This document shows, in pieces, positions 8,701-17,878 of a DNA stretch of 64,000 nt (position 1 is the stretch's first letter; the number at the start of each line of letters is the position of its first letter). The translations under genes and the position numbers were made by a program. The DNA is taken from assembly GCF_012932495.1 (NCBI RefSeq), contig NZ_JABCNG010000002.1:434001-498000 (forward strand). The letters run 5' to 3'. The notes beneath the pieces were generated by a model. That model made no database searches. It saw nothing but the letters and a program-made list of their open reading frames with translations, and was not told the DNA's origin. The stretch is from Novosphingobium sp. SG919 (GTDB taxonomy: Bacteria > Pseudomonadota > Alphaproteobacteria > Sphingomonadales > Sphingomonadaceae).

Positions 8701-10186
8701 TCGGGCCAAGCCCGGCCAGTGCCAGGCAGGCATCGAGCGTGGTGGCCTGATCGATGATGATCGCGCCGATATAGCCGTCCGGGCGGACGAGAACGCAGTC
8801 GCCGGGATGGACGCCATAGGCGGCCTGAAATTGTCCGGCGTCGTCGGCAAAGGCACCGTGTTTTCCGATTGCGTGGACTTGCAGGCCAGGCCTGGCCGCG
8901 AGTGGGGCGGTGCCAAAGCAAAGCAGCGTCCAGTGCGGCCCCTTGAACAGATCGAACAATCGGTGCTGCTGGCCCGCCGCATCGCGAACGAGAGCATCGG
9001 GTGCGCGGTCTCCGGCCTGCAGGTCTCCCGATCGACTGGGCGTGGGCATGGCGAGCGGCGATTCCCGATAGCCAAGATCGAGTTGGTGCACGTTGCGCCC
9101 GCGGCGCATCTCGCCGCTTTTCAGCGCATAGAGCAACCCGGTTGCTAGTCCAAGCATCGCTTGTGCGACGGGGCGGCGTTCGGCTTCATAGGTGTCGAGC
9201 AGCGCAAGCGGAGCACCGTGAATGACCGCGTCCAGCTTCCAGCCGAGATTGTAGGCATCCTGAACGCTGGTGTTCAGCCCCTGTCCGCCGGTCGGCGGAT
9301 GCGTGTGCGCGGCATCGCCGACGAGGAAGGTGCGTTGGGCACGATAGCGATCGGCGAGCCGCGCGTTCATTTTGTAAGCCGATGCCCAGGATACCGAATG
9401 CACCAGCAGATCGTGCCGGGCGGACCGCTCGCGCAGCAGCGTCGTCAAGCCCTGCGCAGACAGATCCACCTCGCCATCCATCGCGACCGGTCCTTGCAGT
9501 TGGAAGAGATCGGTTCCGGCCAGCGGGCAGGCAGAAATCTGGCGTTGCCGATCATCCAGGCCAAAGCGGTGCCATACGTCGCGCGACAGGCCGGTAAGGA
9601 CAACGTCGGCGACGATCGCACGCACGCCAAGCGTCTTGCCAGGGAAGCCGATGTCGAGTGTGCGACGAATGAAAGAGCGGCCGCCGTCCGCGCCGACGAG
9701 CCAGCGGGTGCGCAACGTTTCCTCGCCTGCCTTTGTCGCAAGGCGAGCGGTCACGCCATGATCGTCCTGGGTAAAGCCGGTCAGTTCGCAGCCGAAGACC
9801 GGCTGGTGGCCCAATTCAGCCAACCGCTCGCGCATGACGCGCTCGGTCAGGAACTGCGGTATCATCAGCGGCAATGGGTACGGTTCCGAGAACGTGGGCA
9901 AACCTGCTTCCATCATGTCGGAGTCGATGAAGCTGCCGTCTTGCTGGTACGCGCGCTGCCTGGGGTAGGGGCCGCCCAGGGCAAGGATCCGATCGATAAT
10001 GCCAAGGTCTTGGAAAACTTCCTGGGTACGGGGCTGGATCGCCTTGCCGCGCGAACCGCGGAACGGTTCCTCCAGCTTGTCGATCAGGCGAAACGAGATG
10101 CCGCGCCGCGCCAGGTCGATGGCCAGCGTCAGCCCAGCGGCACCTGCGCCGCAGATCAGCACATCCGCCGCGAAACCGTTTGTCAT
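8696..10186 (-). CDS. FAD-dependent aromatic monooxygenase (PheA/TfdB family)
   Basis: About 496 residues. The three flavin hydroxylase signatures are present: DVLICGAGAAGLTLAIDLAR near the N-terminus, the DG motif LVGADGGRSFIRR, and the GD motif FLVGDAAHTHPPTGGQGLN. The C-terminal part (GDRAPDALVRD, HWTLLCFGTAPL) is the thioredoxin-like extension of phenol-hydroxylase-type enzymes. It should use NAD(P)H and O2 to hydroxylate an aromatic or polyketide-like ring. ATG 10186 is chosen because GGAG lies 7 nt upstream; in-frame ATGs further upstream fall inside the operator. It is transcribed divergently from a MarR regulator with shared operators, so induction by its substrate is likely. The stop codon lies inside the palindromic repeat. 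Confidence 0.87.
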   Translation of the reverse strand: MTNGFAADVLICGAGAAGLTLAIDLARRGISFRLIDKLEEPFRGSRGKAIQPRTQEVFQDLGIIDRILALGGPYPRQRAYQQDGSFIDSDMMEAGLPTFSEPYPLPLMIPQFLTERVMRERLAELGHQPVFGCELTGFTQDDHGVTARLATKAGEETLRTRWLVGADGGRSFIRRTLDIGFPGKTLGVRAIVADVVLTGLSRDVWHRFGLDDRQRQISACPLAGTDLFQLQGPVAMDGEVDLSAQGLTTLLRERSARHDLLVHSVSWASAYKMNARLADRYRAQRTFLVGDAAHTHPPTGGQGLNTSVQDAYNLGWKLDAVIHGAPLALLDTYEAERRPVAQAMLGLATGLLYALKSGEMRRGRNVHQLDLGYRESPLAMPTPSRSGDLQAGDRAPDALVRDAAGQQHRLFDLFKGPHWTLLCFGTAPLAARPGLQVHAIGKHGAFADDAGQFQAAYGVHPGDCVLVRPDGYIGAIIIDQATTLDACLALAGLGPT

Positions 10187-10200
10187 AGCAAACTCCATGT

Positions 10201-10262
10201 GTGTATTATGCACACATATCGGGGTGGCTGATCGGAGTCAAACTTAAAAGTGCATAATACAC
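10201..10262. promoter_or_regulatory. Pair of inverted MarR-type operator sites
   Basis: GTGTATTATGCAC at 10201-10213 is the exact reverse complement of GTGCATAATACAC at 10250-10262. They face each other across the divergent promoters of the monooxygenase and the MarR gene. Each is also a partial palindrome. The second overlaps the GTG start assigned to the MarR gene, which fits autorepression or a later start. Confidence 0.7.
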
Positions 10263-10729
10263 TTAATTCCGCTCTCCTGCGGGAGCTGCACGGGGCGCTG
10301 ATCGATATCGTCAGTGTGATGAATCGTCCCCAGCGCGACGAGGCAATGGTGCGCGAGGCGGGCATCGCGCTCGATCGCGCGCTGTTTCCGTTGCTGGTGA
10401 TGGTCGAGCGGCTTGGGCCGATCGGCATTGTCGACCTGGCCGACCGCGTGGGGCGCGATTACACGACGGTAAGCCGCCAGGTGACCAAGCTCGAAAGCCT
10501 CGGTTTGGTTGAACGCCGCGCTAGCCAGGCGGACGGCCGTGTGCGCGAGGCAACGATTACTCCCCAGGGCAAAACCCTGACCGACAAGATCGACATGGCG
10601 CGCGAGGCCATGGCGCGCGCGATATTTGCCGATTGGCCAGAGCAAGATGTTGCCGATCTGGTCCGGCTGATGCGCCGCTTTGCAGATGCGGTGCAGGTAG
10701 ACCCAGCCGAGCGGGACCGGGAAGCCTAG
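10250..10729 (+). CDS. MarR-family transcriptional regulator
   Basis: A 159-residue winged-helix protein. The helix-turn-helix and wing are in IGIVDLADRVGRDYTTVSRQ and VTKLESLGLVERRAS, with the wing tip at QADGRVREATITPQG. Length and layout are standard for MarR. GTG at 10250 gives the full N-terminal helix; ATG at 10319 is an alternative that would leave the second operator in the leader. It diverges from the flavin monooxygenase and shares two operator copies with it, so it is probably the substrate-responsive repressor of that gene and of itself. The stop lies in a CCTAGGCGG sequence also found at the ends of the palindromic element. Confidence 0.87.
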   Translation: MHNTLNSALLRELHGALIDIVSVMNRPQRDEAMVREAGIALDRALFPLLVMVERLGPIGIVDLADRVGRDYTTVSRQVTKLESLGLVERRASQADGRVREATITPQGKTLTDKIDMAREAMARAIFADWPEQDVADLVRLMRRFADAVQVDPAERDREA

Positions 10730-10926
10730 GCGGGGGTTTGCCGCGACAGGCAAGCGGGGAAGGGCAAAGAACCCGCTCGCCATTCGCGCCCGGCACGTGC
10801 GGCGGAATGGGGCCAACTACCTAGGGCGGCTATAGACCAAGGCTAACGGACCGCGCGCTAAGGTGCCTGCATTCGTGTGAGTCTGTTGTGCTGCGTGTTG
10901 GGCGCGGCTGGATATCGGAGTGGCCC

Positions 10927-12351
10927 ATGCTGTCCTGGTTCAGGGAAATTGCCCCGATCCGCACCAAATTTCGCTTTCTCGTGGCGATGCAGGCGATCCT
11001 GGCGGTGGCGACCGTTGCCGTCGTCATCGTCGTGGTCGAAGATATCGTGACTAGCCACGCCGTTACGCTGATCATCCTGACGCTATCTCTCGCATCGGTG
11101 GCCATGCTTGCCTGGGCTGGCAAGACCATCTGCGATCCCTATGTCGCCACGGTCTTGCGCATGGAAGCGCTGGCCGCCGGTGACCTGGATTCACCGGTCA
11201 GCTTTACCGCCTATCAGGATTGCGTCGGGCGTCTGACGCGGGCCATGGCCATGTTTCGACAGCAGGCGGTGGTCCTGCGCGAGGACGCGGCGATCCAGCA
11301 GCGCGTCGTTTCGGCGATGGCTGGCGCCCTTCGGCGATTGGCCGCCAACGACCTGACGGCGCGCGTCGATGAGACCTTGCCCGGAGAATACGGCAAGCTG
11401 CGCGACAACTTCAACAGCGCGGCTGAAGCGCTCGATGCCGCGTTCCATGGCGTGGCCCATTCCGCTGCCGATATCCTCAACGGCTCTGCAGAAATCCGTT
11501 CTGCATCCGATGATCTTTCGGCGCGTACCGAGCAGCAGGCCGCGGCGCTCGAGCAAAGCACATCGGGCATTGCCGAAGTGACGCAGACGGTGCAGCGCAA
11601 CGCCGCGGCCGCGCAAGCCGTTGCGCAGAACGTGCGCGATGTTCAGGTGGAGGCGCGGCAAGGGGGCACCGTCGTGGCCAAGGCAGTAGCGGCCATGACC
11701 GGCATCCAGAATTCTTCGGACGAGATTGCCCAGATCATCTCGGTCATCGACGGGATTGCCTTCCAGACCAATCTGCTGGCGCTGAACGCCGGCGTGGAAG
11801 CGGCGCGCGCAGGCGAAAGTGGCAAGGGCTTTGCCGTGGTCGCCACCGAAGTGCGGGCACTGGCCCAGCGGTCTGCGGACGCGGCAACCCAGATCCGCAC
11901 GTTGATCAATGCCAGCACCGAGCAGGTGCGCGATGGCGTGGGCCTGGTCGGCGCGACCGGTGACGCGCTTGCCGCCATCGTCGACAGCATCGACCAGATC
12001 GCGACATCGGTCATCGCGATCGCCGAAACAGCGGCCAGCCAGTCCAATTCATTGGAGCGTGTCAGCGCCACTGCCGGCGAAATGGACCGCATGACCCAGC
12101 AAAATGCGGCGATGGTGGAACAGAGCAACGCGGCCGCACGGCAATTGGCCGATCAATCGGCCCGGCTGTCTCAGCTTGTTCAGGGATTCCACATTTCCCG
12201 GACAGCCGCCGCCCCCATCGCAGCGCCCAAACCGGCAGCCATGCTGGCAAGCGATCGCGTCATCGCGCCCGCGCCCATGCCCGTGCCTGTGCCCGTGCAA
12301 CGGCCAGTGGCCACGAACCTGGCTGTGGCCGAAAACTGGTCGGAGTTCTGA
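10927..12351 (+). CDS. Methyl-accepting chemotaxis protein without periplasmic sensor domain
   Basis: A 474-residue receptor. Two membrane segments (about residues 17-37 and 45-65) are separated by only a few residues, so there is no periplasmic ligand domain. A HAMP region follows ([15 protein letters not shown]), then the coiled-coil signalling domain with the hairpin [19 protein letters not shown] near residue 285. The protein ends in NWSEF, like the xWxxF pentapeptide that tethers CheR and CheB in high-abundance receptors. ATG 10927 is preceded by GGAG with 8-nt spacing; earlier TTG starts lack this. With no sensor it may report membrane or energy state, or work in mixed arrays. No chemotaxis genes lie nearby. 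Confidence 0.88.
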   Translation: MLSWFREIAPIRTKFRFLVAMQAILAVATVAVVIVVVEDIVTSHAVTLIILTLSLASVAMLAWAGKTICDPYVATVLRMEALAAGDLDSPVSFTAYQDCVGRLTRAMAMFRQQAVVLREDAAIQQRVVSAMAGALRRLAANDLTARVDETLPGEYGKLRDNFNSAAEALDAAFHGVAHSAADILNGSAEIRSASDDLSARTEQQAAALEQSTSGIAEVTQTVQRNAAAAQAVAQNVRDVQVEARQGGTVVAKAVAAMTGIQNSSDEIAQIISVIDGIAFQTNLLALNAGVEAARAGESGKGFAVVATEVRALAQRSADAATQIRTLINASTEQVRDGVGLVGATGDALAAIVDSIDQIATSVIAIAETAASQSNSLERVSATAGEMDRMTQQNAAMVEQSNAAARQLADQSARLSQLVQGFHISRTAAAPIAAPKPAAMLASDRVIAPAPMPVPVPVQRPVATNLAVAENWSEF

Positions 12352-12381
12352 TCGTCATTGGCAACGGGATCGCACGGGGTT

Positions 12382-13386
12382 TCAGGTGCGGTGCGTCCCG
12401 CCGCTGGCACGCAGGACCAGTTCGCCTTTGAGGCGTTCAACGCCGGTGACGGTGTTGCCCTCTTCAATCTGGTCGATCAGGACGCTGAGCGTGCGATCGA
12501 CCATCGCTTCCAAGGGCGCGGCATAAGTAGCCAGTTCGAACGCTTGCCAGCCGGCCGCCGGGGCATCGTCAAACCCGAACACCGCCACTTCGCGGCCTGG
12601 AACCAGGCCCAGGTCCCGCACCGCCTGGACCGCGAACAGACCCATGAAGTCGGTCACGCAGAACAGCGCATCGGCAGGATCGGGCCGGTCCAGCAGGTCG
12701 CGCACCGCGCGATAGGTCCCCTCGGCGGTGAATTCGCCACAGGCCTGGAGCAAGCGCGCTTCGGCATGTTCAGCCACCGCATCCTTGAAATGCAGCGCGC
12801 GTTCGGATCCGGCCGAGCTTTCCGCCAGGCCACTGATCAGGCCCAGCCGGCGCCGTCCCTGCCCAAGCAGATAGGCCGCAATGGCGCGTGCGCCATGGGC
12901 GTTGTCGGCGCAGACGCCGGGAATGCGTTCTTCGGGATCGATGTTGTTGAGCATGACCACCGGCAGTCCTGCCGCAAGGCATTCGCGCGCGGCGAGCGTG
13001 GCAAGGCTGGACGAGGCAAAGATCACGCCGTCGAGCTGGTAGCGCAGCAGTTCGTCCAGAACCGGGTCGAGGCTCGCCTGGCCATGGGTGATGAACAGCA
13101 CGATGCGGTAGCCGGCTGCCGCTGCACGTTCATGGAGCTGTTCCACCAGCGCTGGATAGAACTGGTTGTCGAGGCTGGTGATCGCCAGCCCCAGCAAGCG
13201 CGACCGGCTGGTGATCAGCGAGCGGGCATTGGCATTGGGACGGTAGCGCAGCAGCCGCGCCGCCTCGAGGATGCGCTGCCGCGCGTCTTCAGACACCAAG
13301 CCGCCGGTGAACGCGCGCGACACGGCGGATTTGGAGACACCCGCCACGCGGGCGACGTCGGCACCCGTAGCGCGCCGCCCGTTCAT
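12382..13386 (-). CDS. LacI-family transcriptional regulator
   Basis: A 334-residue repressor. The N-terminal helix-turn-helix reads ADVARVAGVSKSAVSRAFTG with hinge segment RPNANARSLITSRS, followed by a periplasmic-binding-protein-like effector domain (LLGLAITSLDNQFYPALVEQ, FGFDDAPAAGWQAFELATY). It is divergent from the MFS-SDR-TonB receptor-beta-helix operon and is probably its local regulator. An 11-bp palindrome (ACCGCAGCGGT) lies 22 nt before its start. LacI proteins usually sense sugars, so the operon substrate may be a carbohydrate or glycoside. It converges with the chemoreceptor, leaving a 30-nt gap. Confidence 0.88.
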   Translation of the reverse strand: MNGRRATGADVARVAGVSKSAVSRAFTGGLVSEDARQRILEAARLLRYRPNANARSLITSRSRLLGLAITSLDNQFYPALVEQLHERAAAAGYRIVLFITHGQASLDPVLDELLRYQLDGVIFASSSLATLAARECLAAGLPVVMLNNIDPEERIPGVCADNAHGARAIAAYLLGQGRRRLGLISGLAESSAGSERALHFKDAVAEHAEARLLQACGEFTAEGTYRAVRDLLDRPDPADALFCVTDFMGLFAVQAVRDLGLVPGREVAVFGFDDAPAAGWQAFELATYAAPLEAMVDRTLSVLIDQIEEGNTVTGVERLKGELVLRASGGTHRT

Positions 13387-13754
13387 GATGACATGTTTCG
13401 TTGCATGACCGCAGCGGTAACATCACTGGGAAGGATTGCAAAGCCGCGATCCGATTTCTCCGATAGCCATCCATTGCCAAATTGAATTTGTCGAATCCCC
13501 GCAAACACGGTCATTCAGCACACTACATATCGGGAGAGAAACAGCGACGCGCGAAAGCGTCACGTCCAAAGGTGGGAGCGATTGCAGTGGTACTCGGCCA
13601 TTGCCGAAGCCGCAGTTTGCGCATGCCCCGCCTTGCGGCGCCCCCAGCCAAAGGGGCGTCCGACATTGCTTGATGTTGAAGTGGCAGGCTTGGCCAGGGC
13701 CGCCCGGTGTGGGCGCGCGGCCGCCCGTCTTTGCGCGATCCCCAAGGAGCACAG
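13387..13754. other. Divergent intergenic region with LacI-type palindrome
   Basis: This 368-nt gap holds the promoters of the LacI gene and the MFS operon. ACCGC-A-GCGGT at 13408-13418 is a perfect odd palindrome close to the LacI start and a candidate operator. A purine-rich GGGAGAG around 13531 resembles a ribosome site but no credible gene follows. Reading frames across the rest look non-coding. Confidence 0.45.
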
Positions 13755-14993
13755 ATGAGACAGAACAGAAATCCAGGCGTGATGACGGGAATAGCGTTGC
13801 TGTTGCCGATCACGCTTTCGACCATGGCGATCGTCTTGCTGGCGCCGGTCCTGCCGGGGATACTGGCCGAATTTTCCGGCGTGCCTGGACATGAATACTG
13901 GGTGCCCATGATCTTGACGATCCCGGCACTGTGCATTGCGCTGTTTTCGACTCTGGCAGGCTTGCTCGGCGATGTGTTCGGGCGGCGGCGCCTGCTGGTT
14001 GCGTCGTTCGTGATCTATGCGATCGTGGGCGTGGCACCGGTGTTCCTGCGGGACCTGGGGGCGATCCTGGTCAGTCGCATCGGCGTGGGCATCGCCGAGG
14101 CGCTGATCATGGTGCTCTCGACCACGATGATCGGTGATTACTTTCACGGTGCCGCGCGCGACAAATGGTTGGCGGCGCAAACCGCGTTCGCCTCGGTATC
14201 GGCGCTGCTGTTCTTCAACATCGGCGGCCAATTGGGCAATTTCGGCTGGCGCACGCCGTTCTGGGTCTATCTTTCGGCCCTGCTCATGCTGGCGCTGGTC
14301 CTTTGCTTCACGTGGGAGCCCAAGGATGCAGCGGCGCAAGACGGCGGCGCTGCAGCCGCCGGACAGGCGCCGGCGCGTGGCTGGGCCGGATTTCCCTGGG
14401 CACGCATGCTGCTGATCCTTGCGATCACCGTCTATGGCGCGATCTTCTTCTACACCGTGCAGATCCAGGCTTCGGCAGGCCTTGCCGTGCTTGGTGTCAC
14501 CAACCCGGCGCGCGCCGGCTTCCTGACCTCGATCGCCAGCATCGGCGTGCCGTTGGGAACATTCATCTATTCGCGCATCGGGCGCTGGCCGGTGCAGCGT
14601 CTACTGGTGATCGAATTCGGCTTTCTGGCGGTCGGTTTCCTGCTGATGGGCCGCGCGGAAACGACCGGCGCTTTCGTGGTGGGGTGCTTCATCAACCAGC
14701 TTGGCGCTGGCCTGCTGCTGCCGACCTTGCTGGTCTGGGCGATGAGCCTGCTGGCCTTTGAAGTGCGCGGTCGCGGCGCGGGCATGTGGCAGAGCGCCTT
14801 TGCCCTGGGGCAGTTCCTCAGCCCCGTGGTGGTGACTTTTGCCGCCACCCATGCCGGCGGCCTGCAAAACGCCTTTGCCGTGATGTCCGGCGGTGCGGTG
14901 GCGGGGCTGGTGGTCCTGCTGCTGTGTGCCAGCCGGATTGCCCGGGTGGGCGACATCGACGAGGCCGGGCTGAAAGTCGGCGTCCATGGCTGA
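13755..14993 (+). CDS. MFS transporter
   Basis: A 412-residue integral membrane protein with about 12 hydrophobic segments. The loop 2-3 signature is seen in LAGLLGDVFGRRRLLVASF. The start at 13755 has a good ribosome site (AAGGAG, 8 nt upstream); the frame is open further upstream. As the first gene of an operon with an SDR, TonB receptor and two beta-helix proteins, it probably carries the captured solute or its product across the inner membrane. Its stop overlaps the SDR start by 8 nt, so the two are coupled. Substrate family is not evident; it is not close to the spinster-like carriers at 25723 and 51794. Confidence 0.85.
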   Translation: MRQNRNPGVMTGIALLLPITLSTMAIVLLAPVLPGILAEFSGVPGHEYWVPMILTIPALCIALFSTLAGLLGDVFGRRRLLVASFVIYAIVGVAPVFLRDLGAILVSRIGVGIAEALIMVLSTTMIGDYFHGAARDKWLAAQTAFASVSALLFFNIGGQLGNFGWRTPFWVYLSALLMLALVLCFTWEPKDAAAQDGGAAAAGQAPARGWAGFPWARMLLILAITVYGAIFFYTVQIQASAGLAVLGVTNPARAGFLTSIASIGVPLGTFIYSRIGRWPVQRLLVIEFGFLAVGFLLMGRAETTGAFVVGCFINQLGAGLLLPTLLVWAMSLLAFEVRGRGAGMWQSAFALGQFLSPVVVTFAATHAGGLQNAFAVMSGGAVAGLVVLLLCASRIARVGDIDEAGLKVGVHG

Positions 14994-15699
14994 GCGGCTT
15001 GCGGGAAAAGTGGCCGTCGTCACTGGCGCGGCCAATGGCATCGGCGCGGGCGTGGCCGCAGCGTTCGCCGACCAGGGCGCCACTGTCATTGGCGTGGACC
15101 AGGCCGGGTGTGACCACGCCTGCGATCTGACCGACGAAGCTGCGGTTACGGCGCTGTTTGGCCGCATCGGGGAAACGCATGGGCGGATCGATATTCTGGT
15201 CAACGCGGCGGCCTATGCCGTGTTCGCTTGGATCGAAGAGCTTTCCTACCAGGATTGGAAGCGCACTCTGGCGTGCGAACTGGACATCGTGTTCCTGCCC
15301 ACCCGCGCTGCCTGGCCTTTGCTCAAGGCCAGCGGCCGGGCCAGCGTGATCAACTTTGCCAGTGCCAATGCCTATCATGCGCTGCCGGGATCGGCCGCGC
15401 TGGCGCATTGCGCGGGCAAGGGCGGCGTGCTGGCAATGACGCGGCAACTGGCCATGGAAGGTGCGCCGCACGGGGTGCGGGCCAACACCATTTCGCCTGG
15501 TTTCATCCGCACGGCGGCAACCGATCGCCACTTGGCTGCCGACCCGGCGCTCAAGGCGCAAATCCTCGCCAAGAACATGCTGCCGATGCTGGGAGAACCG
15601 CAGGACATCGCCTTTGCCGCGATCTGGCTTGGCAGCGACGAGGCCCGGTACGTGACGGGTGCCGATTTCTCCGTCGATGGAGGCGCCACCGCCTGGTGA
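14986..15699 (+). CDS. Short-chain dehydrogenase/reductase with His in place of catalytic Tyr
   Basis: A 237-residue classical SDR fold: coenzyme site VVTGAANGIGAG, structural NAAA at residues 73-76, and C-terminal VTGADFSVDGGATAW. The active-site serine is probably S126 (INFAS) and the lysine K145. The position normally occupied by the catalytic tyrosine reads H141 (HCAGK; codon CAT where Tyr would be TAT). His can replace Tyr in some SDR branches, to my recollection, so the enzyme may still be active with altered chemistry. It overlaps the MFS gene by 8 nt and precedes the TonB receptor by 35 nt. A sugar, polyol or sterol-like alcohol substrate would fit; none is proven. Confidence 0.8.
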   Translation: MAERLAGKVAVVTGAANGIGAGVAAAFADQGATVIGVDQAGCDHACDLTDEAAVTALFGRIGETHGRIDILVNAAAYAVFAWIEELSYQDWKRTLACELDIVFLPTRAAWPLLKASGRASVINFASANAYHALPGSAALAHCAGKGGVLAMTRQLAMEGAPHGVRANTISPGFIRTAATDRHLAADPALKAQILAKNMLPMLGEPQDIAFAAIWLGSDEARYVTGADFSVDGGATAW

Positions 15700-15734
15700 A
15701 AGTATTGCATTCAAATCAAAAAATGGGAGGATGT

Positions 15735-17801
15735 ATGAAACAGTCGATTTACGCCCGCGCTTTGCCGGCACTGTGCCTGGCCGTGGTCTGCGCGCCAGCC
15801 CATGCGGCCGATGCTACCCCGCCCCAGGGCGATAGCGACAGCAATGGCGGCGAGGGCAAGGTCTCGCTCGGCGATATCATCGTGACGGCGCAGAAAACCG
15901 CTTCCACGCTGCAAAAGACCCCGATGTCGATCTCGGTCGTGGGCGGCGAGGCCGTGGCGCGCATGGCGCAGACTGCTGCCGATGAAGTTCTCAAGGGCGT
16001 TGCGGGGGTCGAGGTGCAGGGCGCCGCGCGCGGGCAGGTCATCGCCATTCGCGGCCTTGGCACCGATACGCCGTCCGGCGTGGGCGAAAGTTCGGTTTCG
16101 ACCAATTTCGACGGCGTCTATTCGATCCGCGCCGAATCCAACACGCTGGGTTTCTATGACCTGGAGCGCGTCGAGGTGCTGCGCGGGCCGCAGTCCACGC
16201 TGTATGGCCGCAACGCCACGGCCGGCGTGGTCAACATGATCAGCGCCAATCCCAAGCTGGGCGATCGCGCGATGGCCATCACGGTGGGCGCTGGCAATTA
16301 CGACCTTGTGCGCGGCGAGGCCATGATCAACCTGCCGCTGGCCGATACGGTGGCCTTGCGCGTTTCGGGCACTGGCATTTCCCGCGATGGCTATCTCAAC
16401 AACGGCCACAGCGACCAGAAAGGCGCCGGCGTGCGCGCCAAGTTGCTCTGGGAACCAAGCGCCGACGTTTCGGTCCTCACCGGCTTCGAAGGTGCCTGGC
16501 TCAAGGGCCACGGCAGCGGCGCGGTCGAGGTGGCGAATTTTGACGCCGGCAAACCCTATACCACGGCCGATTCCAGCATCGGTGGCCAGGATTACTTTGG
16601 CTACAAGGCGTGGAGCCAGGTCGACTGGAAAGTGGGACCGGGCACCGTCACGTTCATTCCCGCCTACCAGCACGGCCACGGCGTGAACAATGGTGTGTTC
16701 GGCGGCCGCGGCACATATGGCCAGGACCCGGCCAAGATCGACCAGGGCAGCGCCGAACTGCGCTATGCCGCCGCACCCGGCGCCCCGGTGCAGTGGATCG
16801 TGGGCCTCTATCATTATGACTACAGCCAGTTCACCTTTTCGCTCGACAACGCCACGTACGGAAGCACCGCGGGCTACAGCTACAACCGGGGCATTTCCAA
16901 TGCGGTATTTGGGCAGGTTACCGTACCTGTGGCGCCGGGCCTGCGGCTTGTGGGCGGCATGCGCGAGACCTGGGACCGGCGCCGCGCCAGCGGGACGGAT
17001 TCTGCCGGAAACATCGTGGGTGGCCGACTGAGCAACAGCTTCTTCGATTACCGCGCTGGCGTGGAATACGATGTCGGCGCGCATTCGCTGGCCTATGTTA
17101 CGGCCTCCAGCGCGTTTCGCCCCGGTGGGGTGAGCCCATTCGATGGCAAGACCTTCCTGCCCGAACGGCTCCATGCCTATGAGGCCGGTCTCAAGAACCG
17201 CCTGTTCGACAACCGGCTGCAGTTCAATTTGAGCGGGTTCTACTACGATTATTCGAACTATCAGGTGGTGGACTTCTTCATCGGCGCCACCGGGCCCAAC
17301 CTGGTGTTCTATAACGTGGATGCGCGCAATTATGGTCTGGAGCTGGATGCCCAGGCCGCGTTGAGCGCGGCCGATACGGTCAACCTGAGCGCCACTTATC
17401 TCGCCTCGCGGATCGAGGGCGATCTGATCCTGCACCCGTCCGATCCCTTCACCCCGGTGAACTTCAAGGGCGAGCGGCTGCCGCACGCGCCGCGCTGGAC
17501 GGTGAAGGGCGGCTATCAGCATGTGTTCGACATGGCAGGCGCGGGTTCGCTCACCGCGCGGGCCGATGCCCGCTATGTGACGCGGCAATATCTTGCGCCC
17601 AACAATACCGCTGGTGCCACGCAGGAAGCCTATGGTGCGCTCGACGCTTCGCTCGCCTGGCGATCGGCCAACGATCGCTACAGCCTCACCGCGTACATGA
17701 AGAACATCACCAACAAGGCGGTGAAGACCGGCTATTTCGTCGGCTACGTCACTGTCGCCGCTCCCAAGACTTATGGCGTGACGGCTTCGGCGCGCTTTTG
17801 A
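15735..17801 (+). CDS. TonB-dependent outer-membrane receptor
   Basis: A 688-residue precursor with a signal peptide (MKQSIYARALPALCLAVVCA, cleavage near AHA). The plug domain begins at DIIVTAQKTASTLQKTPMSI, with the plug signature VEVLRGPQSTLYGRNATAG, and the rest is a 22-strand-type barrel ending in the aromatic-terminated KTYGVTASARF. No N-terminal STN signalling domain is present. The ATG at 15735 is preceded by GGGAGG. It imports a substrate across the outer membrane using TonB energy. It sits in the LacI-flanked operon with an MFS carrier upstream and two secreted beta-helix proteins downstream, so these may bind or process the same substrate at the cell surface or in the periplasm. Confidence 0.9.
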   Translation: MKQSIYARALPALCLAVVCAPAHAADATPPQGDSDSNGGEGKVSLGDIIVTAQKTASTLQKTPMSISVVGGEAVARMAQTAADEVLKGVAGVEVQGAARGQVIAIRGLGTDTPSGVGESSVSTNFDGVYSIRAESNTLGFYDLERVEVLRGPQSTLYGRNATAGVVNMISANPKLGDRAMAITVGAGNYDLVRGEAMINLPLADTVALRVSGTGISRDGYLNNGHSDQKGAGVRAKLLWEPSADVSVLTGFEGAWLKGHGSGAVEVANFDAGKPYTTADSSIGGQDYFGYKAWSQVDWKVGPGTVTFIPAYQHGHGVNNGVFGGRGTYGQDPAKIDQGSAELRYAAAPGAPVQWIVGLYHYDYSQFTFSLDNATYGSTAGYSYNRGISNAVFGQVTVPVAPGLRLVGGMRETWDRRRASGTDSAGNIVGGRLSNSFFDYRAGVEYDVGAHSLAYVTASSAFRPGGVSPFDGKTFLPERLHAYEAGLKNRLFDNRLQFNLSGFYYDYSNYQVVDFFIGATGPNLVFYNVDARNYGLELDAQAALSAADTVNLSATYLASRIEGDLILHPSDPFTPVNFKGERLPHAPRWTVKGGYQHVFDMAGAGSLTARADARYVTRQYLAPNNTAGATQEAYGALDASLAWRSANDRYSLTAYMKNITNKAVKTGYFVGYVTVAAPKTYGVTASARF

Positions 17802-17878
17802 TCGGGCAGCTGCGCGCGCTGCTTTGGCGGCAGCGCCCGCCTTCTTCCTCCCCTCTGTTCCTTGGAAGGCAGGATTTC

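Noticed and set aside
12358..13485. Plus-strand frame of 375 codons over the LacI gene
   Set aside because: The minus strand encodes a complete LacI repressor with helix-turn-helix and effector domain; this frame is its shadow.
13436..13894. Possible small gene between the LacI regulator and the MFS carrier
   Set aside because: The predicted product has no family resemblance, overlaps the MFS start region out of frame, and the true MFS start has its own strong ribosome site.
14986..15699. SDR gene as a pseudogene because of the missing Tyr
   Set aside because: The frame is intact, coupled to its neighbours, and all other conserved residues are present, so replacement by His is more likely functional than decay.
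15711..17588. Minus-strand frame of 625 codons across the TonB receptor at 15735
   Set aside because: Antisense to a well-supported receptor; no ribosome site, signal peptide or domain.
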